A stretch of 64,000 nucleotides of DNA from Photobacterium swingsii (GTDB lineage: Bacteria > Pseudomonadota > Gammaproteobacteria > Enterobacterales > Vibrionaceae), in NCBI RefSeq assembly GCF_024346715.1, contig NZ_AP024852.1, forward strand, positions 1,798,001 through 1,862,000, written 5' to 3'. The notes below the pieces were generated by a model. That model was not told the origin of the DNA, did not search any database, and worked only from the letters and a program-made list of their open reading frames with translations. The position numbers and the translations under genes were made by a program. Below, one piece after another: positions 48,883 through 57,768 of this stretch (the stretch's first letter is position 1; each line of letters starts with the position of its first letter).

Positions 48883-49110
48883 TTAAGCGTTAAACGCCTT
48901 TTCAAAATTCTTCTGATTCCACCCGATAATCACTTGATCACCGACCTTTAATACTGGGATTGATCTTGCCCTCATTGCACTGAGTTCTTTTTGAGCGCGT
49001 GGTGTTGCTGCGTTTGCTAAGCGATATGGGATTTTTTTTGCATCAAGGTAGCGTTGAGCATCTTTACAGTGTGGACATTTGTCTTTTACGTACAAGGTGA
49101 TCTTTTTCAT
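48883..49110 (-). CDS. glutaredoxin family protein
   Basis: A 75-residue glutaredoxin-like protein with a KDKCPHCKDAQ active site (CPHC, residues 11-14), the IPYRLANAA segment and the cis-proline ARSIPVLKV, all usual for the family. It is in the small size range of thioredoxin-fold redox proteins reducing disulfides with glutathione. ATG 49110 follows AAGAAAAGACACCA. A second thioredoxin-fold protein (GST) gene is 54 bases upstream on the same strand, so an operon is possible. Confidence 0.92.
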   Translation of the reverse strand: MKKITLYVKDKCPHCKDAQRYLDAKKIPYRLANAATPRAQKELSAMRARSIPVLKVGDQVIIGWNQKNFEKAFNA

Positions 49111-49164
49111 TGGTGTCTTTTCTTATTGTTGCGTTAAGCAAAAGTGAGTTTTGCTTTGAGCTGA

Positions 49165-49833
49165 TTAACTTTCACGGTTAAAAATAACATTCTCACGCGT
49201 AACAAGCCATTCGGGATAGGGCCTCATCGCTTTTGCATATATAGGGTTGTTATAGTGGGTTATCAACCATTGCTGAAATTTGGGATAAGATGCGTGTTGA
49301 AACCATTTTCTATCTACTTTTGAAAATTGGCGCATAAAAGGGAGCATTGCATAGTCCACAAGCGATGGCGTATCGCCCATCAAAAAAGTTGAATACGTTA
49401 ATTTAGCTTCCAATATTGCAATAAAGCTTTCACAGGCCTGTCTAGCGTTGGCTTCTTTATCATCATGGTAACGTGCAGCTGCTCTGTATTGCTCTAACAG
49501 CGGAATGAAGACGTCATCATGTTGTTGTATGAGTTGGCGTATTTCATTCGACACATCAGGCTCATTCACGCGCAATAAGTTGTGGGGATCATTGCGCGAT
49601 AATGCCCAATACATGATCGCTAAACTTTGATCTATGACTTTATTGACGTGCGGAAAGTAGAGCACAGGGACTGTGCCCTTTGGCGATACAGCCAGCATTT
49701 CGAGAGGTTTATTCGTCAGCTTAACATTGCGTAGCAACACGGTTTGGTTAGCTAACAGTAAACTGAGTCTTGCGCGCATTGCGTACGGACAACGTTGTAA
49801 TGAATACAGAACGGGGTAATGCAATTCGCTCAT
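49165..49833 (-). CDS. glutathione S-transferase-like protein
   Basis: A 222-residue GST-fold protein. The N-terminal thioredoxin domain has SLQRCPYAMRARLSLLLAN (CPYA in place of the usual Ser/Tyr catalytic site), KGTVPVLYF with the cis-proline, and VIDQSLAIMYWAL; the C-terminal half is all-helical (about 95-215). The CPYA motif resembles glutaredoxin-2 and omega-type GSTs, which act by a cysteine mechanism. ATG 49833 has AGGTG upstream on the minus strand. It is 54 bases ahead of the glutaredoxin gene in the same direction. Confidence 0.87.
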   Translation of the reverse strand: MSELHYPVLYSLQRCPYAMRARLSLLLANQTVLLRNVKLTNKPLEMLAVSPKGTVPVLYFPHVNKVIDQSLAIMYWALSRNDPHNLLRVNEPDVSNEIRQLIQQHDDVFIPLLEQYRAAARYHDDKEANARQACESFIAILEAKLTYSTFLMGDTPSLVDYAMLPFMRQFSKVDRKWFQHASYPKFQQWLITHYNNPIYAKAMRPYPEWLVTRENVIFNRES

Positions 49834-49914
49834 AAGTTCACCTATTAAAAGACACTCCGACGAAATTTTCTAACGAATAACTGGCTTTTTAGCAACGTAT
49901 TCCTCAGCTGGCAA

Positions 49915-50382
49915 TTAAAGGATATAGCGGTTTAAAAAATGCTGAAGAGGCTCAATGCCGGATTGGTGCTGGCTTTCATTTTGCCAACAGTCATAAATAG
50001 CCGTTTCATGAGCTGCAATGAGTTCAAATATCGGCAATTCTAATGCGGTATGCATTTCGGTTTGATTATACCAATCTCTGTATTGGCGTTCATAAGGCTT
50101 AACCCAAGCTTCAAGCGTGGTCACTAATTCGCTCCAAGGCAGTGATATCCACTTTTGTGCGTCAGTTTCCCCCTTATTGACCATGGCGGTGTCATGGTGG
50201 TTGTAAGGCTGCTGCATGCGATCAAAGTAGGCTTCGATCAGTTTTGCGGTGTGTATTTCGACGGCAATCAAAGTTTCCCATAGTGCCGCTTTATTTTGTT
50301 CTGTGTAGTGCTTAGCAAAGTACTCAAAAAAAGCAATGCCATATAGCTCGCCTTGGTAAGCTGTCAGTATCTTATGGTTCAT
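49915..50382 (-). CDS. hypothetical helical protein, ferritin-like possible
   Basis: A 155-residue all-helical soluble protein. The helices LYGIAFFEYFAKHY, AALWETLIAVEIHTAKLIEA and LIAAHETAIYDCWQN carry Glu and His residues at positions loosely resembling a four-helix ferritin-like or DUF-type metal site, but I cannot confirm one. ATG 50382 follows ATGAAGGTTATTGA on the minus strand. It is upstream of the GST gene by 81 bases and may share a transcript. No other recognised family. Confidence 0.68.
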   Translation of the reverse strand: MNHKILTAYQGELYGIAFFEYFAKHYTEQNKAALWETLIAVEIHTAKLIEAYFDRMQQPYNHHDTAMVNKGETDAQKWISLPWSELVTTLEAWVKPYERQYRDWYNQTEMHTALELPIFELIAAHETAIYDCWQNESQHQSGIEPLQHFLNRYIL

Positions 50383-50517
50383 TCAATAACCTTCATTTTA
50401 CATGTGTTGGTAGTTGCTGGTGGCGAGTCGTAACGGCTCAATATAATTTTATATGTTAGATACTTACCTTAGTAAATCAAGTTCTTGATAATGATTCGCA
50501 AGTAAAAGGAGCGTAGG

Positions 50518-51033
50518 GTGTCATCTGTTCCCCAAAATAAAGCGGCATTACGCAGTGCAATCAATGATGCATTTGAAAAGCTTTACCGTGATCTTGTCAC
50601 TATTCCTGCTGACTTGACGCGTATTTGTGAGATTGAAGGCAATGTGAAAGGAACAAAGATCAGTGTGTGCGATAGCTTGGCTTATTTGCTCGGTTGGGGG
50701 AAGCTTGTGCTGTATTGGTATGAGGAAAAAGCAGCAGGGCGAGATGTTGAATTTCCAGCTGATGGTTATAAGTGGAATCAGCTAGGGCAACTAGCCCAAC
50801 ACTTTCAGCATGAATATCGTGATTGGTCGTTTATTGCATTACAGCAAGATCTGCAAATAACGACAGTATCAATTGTCACCTTAATTGATAGCTTGGACAA
50901 TACCGAACTGTATGAACAGCCATGGTATGAAAAATGGACATTAGGGAGGATGATTCAGTTCAATACGTCATCCCCGATGAAAAACGTAAGAACAAAAATA
51001 CGGAAATTCAAGAAAGCCCATCAACTGGGTTAG
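50518..51033 (+). CDS. ClbS/DfsB family four-helix bundle protein
   Basis: A 171-residue protein of the DUF1706/ClbS-DfsB group. The family blocks VCDSLAYLLGWGKLVLYWY near residues 50-68 and YEQPWYEKWTLGRMIQFNTS near 137-156 are seen. ClbS protects colibactin producers as a cyclopropane hydrolase, but most members are uncharacterised, and no colibactin-like genes are here. It starts with GTG at 50518 after AAAGGAGCGTAGG. A YjbR-family gene follows 41 bases downstream. Confidence 0.87.
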   Translation: MSSVPQNKAALRSAINDAFEKLYRDLVTIPADLTRICEIEGNVKGTKISVCDSLAYLLGWGKLVLYWYEEKAAGRDVEFPADGYKWNQLGQLAQHFQHEYRDWSFIALQQDLQITTVSIVTLIDSLDNTELYEQPWYEKWTLGRMIQFNTSSPMKNVRTKIRKFKKAHQLG

Positions 51034-51074
51034 TTTTAGTGATGCTCGTTTATTGGATAGACACGGAGTAGATC

Positions 51075-51434
51075 ATGAATAAACATCAAGTTGAAACATT
51101 ATTATCATCCTTTGCTGGCTCGGATGTATCATCTCCTTTTGGTCCTGACGCTCTGGTTTATAAAGTGAAAGGGAAGATGTATGCATTGGTTTCTCAAAAT
51201 GAAGATATCGCACGTGTTACGTTGAAGTGTAAGCCTGAAGATGGTGAAGTTTTAATATCTCAGTTTGAATCGATATCGCCTGGTTATTATATGAATAAAA
51301 GGCACTGGATAACGATTAAACTCTGTGGAGAGGTTGATTCAAATATATTAATGGACCTAGCTCATCATTCTTACCAACTTATTGTTGCTAAACTAAAAAA
51401 ATCAGAAAGAACTGCTCTTCTTATTGGTGAGTAA
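51075..51434 (+). CDS. MmcQ/YjbR family protein
   Basis: A 119-residue YjbR/MmcQ-like protein, described in Pfam as a possible DNA-binding family with CyaY-like fold. Typical pieces are DVSSPFGPDALVYKVKGKMY, then ALVSQNED near the start, TLKCKPEDGEVL, and SPGYYMNKRHWITIKL, followed by the ELPL-like C-terminal helix LAHHSYQLIVAKL. Function is unknown. ATG 51075 follows CACGGAGTAGATC. It probably shares a transcript with the ClbS/DfsB-like gene 41 bases upstream. Confidence 0.9.
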   Translation: MNKHQVETLLSSFAGSDVSSPFGPDALVYKVKGKMYALVSQNEDIARVTLKCKPEDGEVLISQFESISPGYYMNKRHWITIKLCGEVDSNILMDLAHHSYQLIVAKLKKSERTALLIGE

Positions 51435-51466
51435 TAGTGACCATTATTAATAGAAGTTAAATAAGG

Positions 51467-51504
51467 AAGGGATATAATTCAATTGTACATAAATTATATC
51501 CCTT
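51467..51504 (+). terminator. terminator-like hairpin after the YjbR-like gene
   Basis: AAGGGATATAATT and AATTATATCCCTT are a perfect 13-bp inverted pair around a 12-base loop, 33 bases after the stop. No T-run follows on the + strand, so it may be partly structural. Confidence 0.55.
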
Positions 51505-51641
51505 AGCGTTATTAGTGATCAGTTTCTCATATTAATTACAAAATAGTGCGACCATTAATAAATAAGCCAAATATCACAGTTGTTGCTAGCGTTTCAGCGT
51601 TATTCTTATTTTAAATTAACCCCCTAAAATGAGATGCGATA

Positions 51642-52763
51642 ATGAAAAAAGGAATATTTCACTGTAGTACATTAGCTGCAGCTATTATTTTGTCTGGTTG
51701 TAATAGTAGTTCTTCTGATGATAATAATAAGATCGATTATGGCGCAAAAGCTGTGAGTTATCTTGTTGAAATTGCAGACGAAACTCAAGGTATTGGTGCT
51801 CGAGAAGCGAGCACTCAAAAGGAAATTCAAACAGGAAATTGGATTTACGATAAATTAACGGGTTTTGGTTATAATGTTAATGTGCAACCTTTTTCCTATG
51901 AAAGGAAAGGTAAAACATATTTTTCGAACAATTATATTGTAGAGAAAAAAGGGAAAGTCGATAAAACTATTATATTAGCGGCACACTATGATTCAACTGG
52001 TGTCGATCATGGTTCTTTAGGTGCGACAGATAATGGTGCAGGGTTAGCAGCTGCGATTGCCATTGCCGAAAGGTTACAACAATCAGAGTTACCTTTTAAT
52101 GTCCGTATATTATACCCAGGAGCTGAAGAAAACGGATTAAATGGTTCGTTATATTATGTCAAAGATGCATTAGCAAACGACAAGTTGAAAAACGTGATAG
52201 GCATGATTAATTACGACACTGTTGGTGGTGGTGATATTGTATATGTACATGCCGCGCATTCAGATTATGCTGAATATAAAAAAACATGTGAATCTTTAGG
52301 GTTAACAGAAACAGATTATAGCTTTGATACAAAAATGCGAGAAGCGATGCTGAAGGCTTCTGTTGATGTTAATGGCGAGGCGAATAAATATATTATCCAC
52401 CCAACATTCCCTGGTTATCCTGAAGGTGAAACGGGTTCTTGGTCGGATCATGCAGGTTTTGCTTGTGCGGGTATTCCCATTGCTTATGTTGAAGCGACGA
52501 ACTTCAACATTAATGGTGCCGATGGTTATGATGGTTACTCCCAAACAACGAACCCTGCGATGTGGGATTGTTACGACGCTGACAACAAAACAGCATGTAA
52601 CCGAGCTGAAGAGAAGAAATGGGGGAAAATTTGGCATACCGAGTTTGATCGCATCGATAAACTTGAAGAAGCTTTCCCAGGTCGTGTGAATACACAGTTG
52701 AGCGACAACGTAAATATAGTTTTAGAGTTGCTAACGAGTGATAAATACATTCAAGTGAAATAA
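51642..52763 (+). CDS. M28-family zinc aminopeptidase lipoprotein
   Basis: A 373-residue predicted lipoprotein of the M28 metallopeptidase family. The lipobox ILSGC gives Cys20, followed by a Ser/Asp/Asn-rich linker. Zn2+ ligands and catalytic residues are visible: AHYDSTG (His near 115), TDNGAGLAAA, AEENGLNGS (catalytic Glu and ligand), NYDTVGG, and GSWSDHAGFACAG (last His). A family like Vibrio aminopeptidases, acting in the periplasm or on the cell surface to release N-terminal amino acids. ATG 51642 has only a weak ribosome site. A terminator follows directly. Confidence 0.92.
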   Translation: MKKGIFHCSTLAAAIILSGCNSSSSDDNNKIDYGAKAVSYLVEIADETQGIGAREASTQKEIQTGNWIYDKLTGFGYNVNVQPFSYERKGKTYFSNNYIVEKKGKVDKTIILAAHYDSTGVDHGSLGATDNGAGLAAAIAIAERLQQSELPFNVRILYPGAEENGLNGSLYYVKDALANDKLKNVIGMINYDTVGGGDIVYVHAAHSDYAEYKKTCESLGLTETDYSFDTKMREAMLKASVDVNGEANKYIIHPTFPGYPEGETGSWSDHAGFACAGIPIAYVEATNFNINGADGYDGYSQTTNPAMWDCYDADNKTACNRAEEKKWGKIWHTEFDRIDKLEEAFPGRVNTQLSDNVNIVLELLTSDKYIQVK

Positions 52764-52770
52764 GTGCAAG

Positions 52771-52806
52771 GTACCGCTATAGACAGCCTGTAGCGGTACT
52801 TTTTTG
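52771..52806 (+). terminator. intrinsic terminator of the M28 peptidase gene
   Basis: GTACCGCTA and TAGCGGTAC form a 9-bp stem with an 11-base loop and a T7 tail, eight bases after the stop. Confidence 0.88.
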
Positions 52807-52863
52807 CGGTAATGCTGTACTTGTGCCATCCTCAATAGTAATTCGATACTTAGGGTGACAAGG

Positions 52864-53943
52864 ATGGCATCAGAGTTATCTGTCGTAATTCATGCAGAAG
52901 AAGAATTCGATTGGAAAGGCGGCTTTGATCGTTCTAATACTCGTGTTTCGCCTCAACACACCTTAATAAAGCTAATCGATGCGTTAGTTGCGCAAGGCGC
53001 TAAAGTAACTTTGGCTATGGATTACGCTTTTGTTAGCAGCGTCGAAGGACAGGAGGTGATCTCACACTTTAAATGGCTAGAAGGTTCTTATATCGAATTT
53101 GCTTGTCATTTACATCCTTGGATTAACCCTCCATTCTATTCAAACGCTTCTACTGTCAGTAATTTCGCATCATACCCTGGTAATTTGCCGCCACATCAGG
53201 AGCAACAAAAAATTGCGGCGCTTACAGAAAAAATCGTCGAGGTTTGCGGTGTCGCACCTGTCAGTTATCTTGCTGGTAGACATGGCTTTGGCTCGAATAC
53301 CTTGGCACATATTGTGTCTATGGGGTACAAAATAGATCTAAGTATTTGTCCTTATTACGATCTATCTGATAGCGATGGTCCCGATTTTAGCCAGCAAACC
53401 TGCTTAAATTACAGTAAAAATGGGGTGAGATTTTTGCCTCATACTGCGGCAATAACATCTTGGCTTTCATTTTTAGAGCCAAGATTTAATCGGCAACCCC
53501 AAATGTTCTCGCAGTGGCAAAATAGTAAGTTACTAAAGTTACTGGGCCAGCTCATCGGTCTACGTTTAGATCGGTTGTCACCAGAAGGGTTAAGTCTTCG
53601 TCAAATGAAGCGTGTATTTAAGGCTCAGCAGCGGATGGGACAAAATAACTTTATCCTTTCCTTTCATTCATCCAGCTTTATTCCAAATGTCACACCTTAT
53701 ACGCAGGGAGACGATGATGTTGAACACTTGGCAGAAAGAGTATTAACCTTTGTGCGGTGGGCAATCGAAACGCAGCATTGTGAACCATGGTTACCTAAGT
53801 CTTCTGTGAGTGCGATTGTAGAGACTACAGCCGAGCCGAGTGTTAACAAAAAGTCACCAACTAGATCGAAACCATCAAAGTCTGAACCCACCAAAACCGC
53901 TGTGATAGAGCGTGAAACAAGAACCGCTAAGAGCGAGTATTAG
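52864..53943 (+). CDS. polysaccharide deacetylase-like protein
   Basis: A 359-residue protein with a NodB-like deacetylase fold in residues 1-300. VVIHAEEEFDWKGGFDRSNT at the start (acid residues replacing the usual TFDDG), EFACHLHPWINPPF (a His-x-His pair near 79-81 like the metal site), and FILSFHSSSFIPN near 262 support it. This pattern resembles WalW-type polysaccharide deacetylase-family proteins. The C-terminal tail (about 315-359) is a basic low-complexity segment with repeated TRSKPSKSEPTK. Start ATG 52864 is preferred to GTG 52855 because AGGG is better spaced. Sugar substrate unknown. Confidence 0.8.
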   Translation: MASELSVVIHAEEEFDWKGGFDRSNTRVSPQHTLIKLIDALVAQGAKVTLAMDYAFVSSVEGQEVISHFKWLEGSYIEFACHLHPWINPPFYSNASTVSNFASYPGNLPPHQEQQKIAALTEKIVEVCGVAPVSYLAGRHGFGSNTLAHIVSMGYKIDLSICPYYDLSDSDGPDFSQQTCLNYSKNGVRFLPHTAAITSWLSFLEPRFNRQPQMFSQWQNSKLLKLLGQLIGLRLDRLSPEGLSLRQMKRVFKAQQRMGQNNFILSFHSSSFIPNVTPYTQGDDDVEHLAERVLTFVRWAIETQHCEPWLPKSSVSAIVETTAEPSVNKKSPTRSKPSKSEPTKTAVIERETRTAKSEY

Positions 53944-54180
53944 CGGCACCTCTGAACTTCAACTATACCAATCTCACTATATAGTATTGAAATATCATAT
54001 TTTTTTAGATCAATATCACTCTAAGGATGTTTTTTGACCGCTATAAATTTGTCGGGATCAAAAAACTGTGATTATTCCTTATTGGCTGTAGGGGTTTGTT
54101 GCATATTTGCATGTCTGATCATTATTTAACAATTCTGCATATGATAGTTTTTGCGGTGCATAATGTTGAAGGAGTATAAC

Positions 54181-55689
54181 ATGCAAGATGCAAACGCTAG
54201 GTTCCCCAGTATTGCAAAGGTTTTAATTTTGCGGCAGTTCCTATGGGGAGCTGCTTTTTACGGGGCATATGTTCTATTAACGAAATACTTTCTTTTTGAA
54301 TTAAATTACAGTGAAGCCGATACCATCATGATGATGGGTGCTTTTGGTGCTGTTGGACCTGTCTTTTCTGCGGTTGGTGGCTTTGTCGCTGATAGGTATA
54401 TTGGTTCATTCCGCGCGGTATATATTGGCTATACGATTTATACGATAGGTTTCTTCCTATTGGGGATGGGAGCATCGACACTTAATGTTCCTCTGAGCAT
54501 TTTCTCCATTGCGTTGATTGGTTATGCGCGTGGACTATCGGCAACCAGCCCGACAGTGCTATTGGGGAATTCATACTCAGCAACAAACAGGGAAGCTTTC
54601 CAGCAGGGTCTAACGGTTAACTATTCCATAAATAACTTGGGATCGTTTGCATCTAAATACCTTTTCCCATTCTTGGTTGCTTATTTAGCTTACCAAGGTA
54701 ACTTCTTTATTTCATCGTTTTTAATGTTCATCACCTTGACGCTGTTTTTTACTTTCCGTAAGCAGCTTGCTCAGGTTGGTAATGACATTGACCGCCGTAG
54801 TGTGAGCATGAAAACTTGGGGTTACTTTGTGACAGGTTCAGCATTAATGTTGGGTCTAGTATTCTGGATTTTCTCAAACCTTGATGCAGGTAAGTACCTA
54901 TTATATGGATTAGGTGCATGTGCTATTTTGTATTTCATTTATGAAATCACCAAAGCATCAGCGGCCTACAAATACAAAATGTGTGGTGTGTTAATCACCA
55001 TATTCATCATGATCGTTTTCTATTTTTACTATGGTCAGATGCTTACCTCGATGAACATCTATGCCATCAACTTAATGGGCGATCAAATTCTTGGCTTTAT
55101 CCCAATTCGACCTGAATCAAACGCTGCTTTTAACCCATTGTGGTGTTTCATTTTAGGCGGGCCAATGATTTATGTATATAACTGGCTAGAGGAAAAGGGT
55201 TACTCACCAACGATTCCAACTAAGTTTGCAGTAGCGTTTATCTTTAGCGGCATTGCATTTAGTTTATTAGGTTTATCAACCAGCTTTGTGGGCGAAAACG
55301 GTAAAATTTCAGCGGATTGGATCTTGTGGGTTCACTTCTTCCAATCGACAGCGGAATTGATTGTGGGAGCATTGGGTGCTGGCTTCATTTTTGAAATGGT
55401 GCCTCGCTATCTATCTGCATTTGCCATTGGCTTACGTTCAGTGGCATTGTCGCTAAGTGGTATTTTAGCTGCGGTCATTTCAACGAAGATCGCATTACCT
55501 AAAGATCAGGTATTGACGCCTGAGATTATTGAAGGCGTTTACGCAAGCTACTTCTATAACCTTGCGATCCTTGCCATTGTGATGGCTGTTGTTACGTTAG
55601 GCTTATCGAAAGTGATTGCTAAATTAATTAGCAAAGGTGAAGAACTCGAACGAATCGAAAGTTCATCGCAAGCGTCGCCACAATCGTAA
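54181..55689 (+). CDS. POT/PTR family proton-dependent oligopeptide transporter-like protein
   Basis: A 502-residue MFS-type transporter with about 12-14 predicted spans. The N-terminus RQFLWGAAFYGAYVLLTKYF, then GAVGPVFSAVGGFVADRYIG and a later IFEMVPRYLSAFAIGLRSVA segment fit the POT/dipeptide-tripeptide permease group (FEMxP is typical of distant members). The ExxERFxYY motif of classical peptide transporters is not present, so the substrate could differ. ATG 54181 has AAGGAG six bases upstream; the earlier ATG at 54163 would overlap this site. A strong terminator follows. Confidence 0.82.
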   Translation: MQDANARFPSIAKVLILRQFLWGAAFYGAYVLLTKYFLFELNYSEADTIMMMGAFGAVGPVFSAVGGFVADRYIGSFRAVYIGYTIYTIGFFLLGMGASTLNVPLSIFSIALIGYARGLSATSPTVLLGNSYSATNREAFQQGLTVNYSINNLGSFASKYLFPFLVAYLAYQGNFFISSFLMFITLTLFFTFRKQLAQVGNDIDRRSVSMKTWGYFVTGSALMLGLVFWIFSNLDAGKYLLYGLGACAILYFIYEITKASAAYKYKMCGVLITIFIMIVFYFYYGQMLTSMNIYAINLMGDQILGFIPIRPESNAAFNPLWCFILGGPMIYVYNWLEEKGYSPTIPTKFAVAFIFSGIAFSLLGLSTSFVGENGKISADWILWVHFFQSTAELIVGALGAGFIFEMVPRYLSAFAIGLRSVALSLSGILAAVISTKIALPKDQVLTPEIIEGVYASYFYNLAILAIVMAVVTLGLSKVIAKLISKGEELERIESSSQASPQS

Positions 55690-55703
55690 ATTCTACTTTA
55701 GTG

Positions 55704-55741
55704 AAGCCGTACTCTTATTCGTAAGAGTGCGGCTTTTTTTT
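55704..55741 (+). terminator. intrinsic terminator of the transporter gene
   Basis: AAGCCGTACTCTTA and TAAGAGTGCGGCTT form a 14-bp stem with one mismatch and a TTCG loop, followed by T8. It is 15 bases after the stop. Confidence 0.92.
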
Positions 55742-55803
55742 GTTTAATTACAGTGCTATAAAAAGAAGAAACAGAGCGAATAAATCAAAAGTAGGGGTAG
55801 AGA

Positions 55804-56025
55804 ATGACAGCTTTTAAAGAATATAAAGTCGTACACATTGTCGAAGGTGGTTGCGGGACTTTATTACTTGGTTCAAGTGGCTTGCCTTTGAAAAAACTTG
55901 AAGCAACATTGAACGAAGAAGCGGCTGATGGGTGGCAATTAGTTTTTCAAGTGATTGAGCGTAAGCGTTTTTGGTTATTCTGGAGCCGTGAAGCAGTCAT
56001 TGTAACTTTAGGGCGTAATGGTTAA
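55804..56025 (+). CDS. DUF4177 domain protein
   Basis: A 73-residue DUF4177 protein. The family pattern of a first strand FKEYKVVHI, a helix [18 protein letters not shown], and a final strand [20 protein letters not shown] is clear. Its role is unknown. ATG 55804 follows AGGGGTAGAGA. Its stop (TAA) overlaps the start of the YidD-like gene in TAATG, so the two are translationally coupled. Confidence 0.87.
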   Translation: MTAFKEYKVVHIVEGGCGTLLLGSSGLPLKKLEATLNEEAADGWQLVFQVIERKRFWLFWSREAVIVTLGRNG

Positions 56026-56255
56026 TGCTTAGGCGCATTGCATTAAGCATGATTGAACGTTATCAGAGAGGCGGTGGTTCAAGGCATTACTTTAACCTGG
56101 AATGTAACTTTGAACCGACGTGTTCTGAATACACACGCCAAGCTATAGAACGGTACGGTGTGTATAAAGGTGTTGTACTTGGAATGAAACGTATTCGTCG
56201 CTGTAGTGAACCTGATTGTATTCACAAAGTGCATGATCCTGTACCTGATGAATAA
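56025..56255 (+). CDS. YidD-like membrane protein insertion efficiency factor
   Basis: A 76-residue YidD/DUF37 protein. The family pattern is clear: [20 protein letters not shown], then [20 protein letters not shown], with three conserved cysteines (C29, C34, C65 region) and a G-rich-x-x-K-R-I-x-R-C ending. YidD normally assists insertion of membrane proteins next to YidC, beside rpmH and rnpA; here it lies outside that locus, between a DUF4177 and a TM2 gene, so it is probably a second, specialised copy. ATG 56025 overlaps the upstream stop. Confidence 0.88.
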   Translation: MLRRIALSMIERYQRGGGSRHYFNLECNFEPTCSEYTRQAIERYGVYKGVVLGMKRIRRCSEPDCIHKVHDPVPDE

Positions 56256-56289
56256 GTGTCACTACGTGCCAAAACATTAAGGGTAAAGT

Positions 56290-56685
56290 ATGGTGTTACG
56301 TCACGCGGCTTTGAAGCAGCAAGAAGATAATTTACGAGGTCAAGTGCGTCAGCTTACGGACGCTCAACGCAAGCAATATTACCAGCTAGAAGTTGACCAA
56401 GTGAAAGATCCAGATACCTTTGCTGTTCTGAACTGGTTCTTTGTTGCAGGACTTCACCATTTTTATTTAGGTAAGTTTGTACGAGGTGGAGTGAATTTAA
56501 GTCTATTTTTGTTGTCGATATTATTACTCGTGATCTATCCCAATCACTGGGTGGGTTACAGCGTATTGATCGGCATATTGGTGATTGAACTGCCGCAATT
56601 GCTTAATTCTCAAAATATTGTTCATCACCATAATAATCAGATAATGACAAAGTGCTTAGCCAAAGTACTTCAGACTAAAACATGA
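56290..56685 (+). CDS. TM2 domain protein
   Basis: A 131-residue protein with a TM2 domain. Residues 1-45 are a charged coiled coil (RHAALKQQEDNLRGQVRQLT). Then come two spans at about 49-62 and 70-94 around the G-x-H-x-F-Y-L-G signature seen as GLHHFYLGKFVRG, as in TM2 proteins. A further hydrophobic stretch and tail reach residue 131. The function is unknown. ATG 56290 follows TTAAGGGTAAAGT, 34 bases after the YidD-like stop, making a three-gene operon with DUF4177 and YidD. Confidence 0.87.
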   Translation: MVLRHAALKQQEDNLRGQVRQLTDAQRKQYYQLEVDQVKDPDTFAVLNWFFVAGLHHFYLGKFVRGGVNLSLFLLSILLLVIYPNHWVGYSVLIGILVIELPQLLNSQNIVHHHNNQIMTKCLAKVLQTKT

Positions 56686-56761
56686 TTAGACGGCGTTGAT
56701 TGTTCGCTAGGTCTAGTTTAAGAGGTCTTAGGCTAGGTGCTGTGTCAACGAGGTATGTAGT

Positions 56762-57133
56762 TTGAAAATGATGGTCAAAATGATGGTGCTGGTATCGGCA
56801 CTGGGTGCGTTAACAGCGTGCAGCGATGAAGGGCAGCTCGTCGCTACACCGTTAAATAACGTTCAAAAGATAGAAGTCGTTAATGACCAAGCGTTGGATG
56901 TGCAATGTGACACGGGTATTTGCCAGTTTGAAGTATCAACAAGTAGCCACGACGAAATTACTGTCAACATGTTCTACGATGGCCAACGGGCATTTGAAAA
57001 AATTGAAGGCGTGAGTGTAACTGGCCCATCTGGCGCCACAGTAAGAATTGAAGGTGAAAATCAATTTACACTGATTTTAAGTGGCGATGATGAGCCGACC
57101 AAGGTACAGGTTATCGATTATTATCGTAACTAG
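56762..57133 (+). CDS. putative lipoprotein
   Basis: A 123-residue predicted lipoprotein. The signal peptide ends with the lipobox ALTAC, so Cys20 would be lipidated. The mature part is beta-rich with two further cysteines (VQCDTGICQFEV), possibly a disulfide, and SGDDEPTKVQVIDYY at the end. I recognise no family. TTG 56762 is the likely start, with GAGG eight bases before; ATG 56768 is an alternative that shortens the leader by two residues. It follows the TM2 gene by 76 bases, so cotranscription is possible. Confidence 0.75.
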   Translation: MKMMVKMMVLVSALGALTACSDEGQLVATPLNNVQKIEVVNDQALDVQCDTGICQFEVSTSSHDEITVNMFYDGQRAFEKIEGVSVTGPSGATVRIEGENQFTLILSGDDEPTKVQVIDYYRN

Positions 57134-57145
57134 CGTTATTGGGGG

Positions 57146-57541
57146 TTATTCGACATTTCTTAAAATCTTACGCCTGTGGCGATTTGACGCATTTGTCGCA
57201 GGCTTGGATGGAACAGGGCGCCTTTCAGCTAATAGGTGGCGTATTGCAAGAACAGGGTGTTTATAAAGCATTCTAGGGCCACTGTACCGCATAATGATTT
57301 GTGACCTGTTTTTGTATTCCTTTTTATAGCAATGAATCGGGCATTGCTTACAGGTTGGTTTAGCTTCACCGTATGGACAACGATCAAGTCGCATTTTTGC
57401 GTAGCTTAAAAAATCATCACACTCAGCACAAAGTGTTGTAGAGCCATGATGATCTCGACAATAAATATGCACCATGGCGGTTAAGGTTTTGAACTCGGTA
57501 TTTAATGAGCCTAACAAAAAGAGCTCTGCATCCGTTTTCAT
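57146..57541 (-). CDS. YgbA-like (nitrous oxide-stimulated promoter family) protein
   Basis: A 131-residue protein of the YgbA family (PF11756), named for a nitrous-oxide-stimulated promoter in Pseudomonas. Cysteines are characteristic: TTLCAECDDFLSYAKMRLDR near residues 35-54, CPYGEAKPTCKQCPIHCYK near 55-73. These likely bind a metal; the function is unknown though E. coli ygbA responds to nitric oxide via NsrR. ATG 57541 is preferred because the 17-residue extension from 57592 is unlike the family. It converges with the lipoprotein gene, 13 bases apart. Confidence 0.83.
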   Translation of the reverse strand: MKTDAELFLLGSLNTEFKTLTAMVHIYCRDHHGSTTLCAECDDFLSYAKMRLDRCPYGEAKPTCKQCPIHCYKKEYKNRSQIIMRYSGPRMLYKHPVLAIRHLLAERRPVPSKPATNASNRHRRKILRNVE

Positions 57542-57768
57542 GTGTTTTGCCTGATATTTTATACAAACTTTAAACTTACATATAAAATACACCTAAAAAC
57601 TTATTTGAGCAAAAGTTGATCACAAAACGTGATTTATATGACATATTTGGCGAAACAGCCAAGTAACATGAAAAAATAACGTGTTTTATTGTAAGAACTG
57701 GCCTTGATGGGTTGATTTCATGGGGTTCGCGAAGTAGTATCCGCTCCTCTTTTTTTGTGGTGGTGTAT

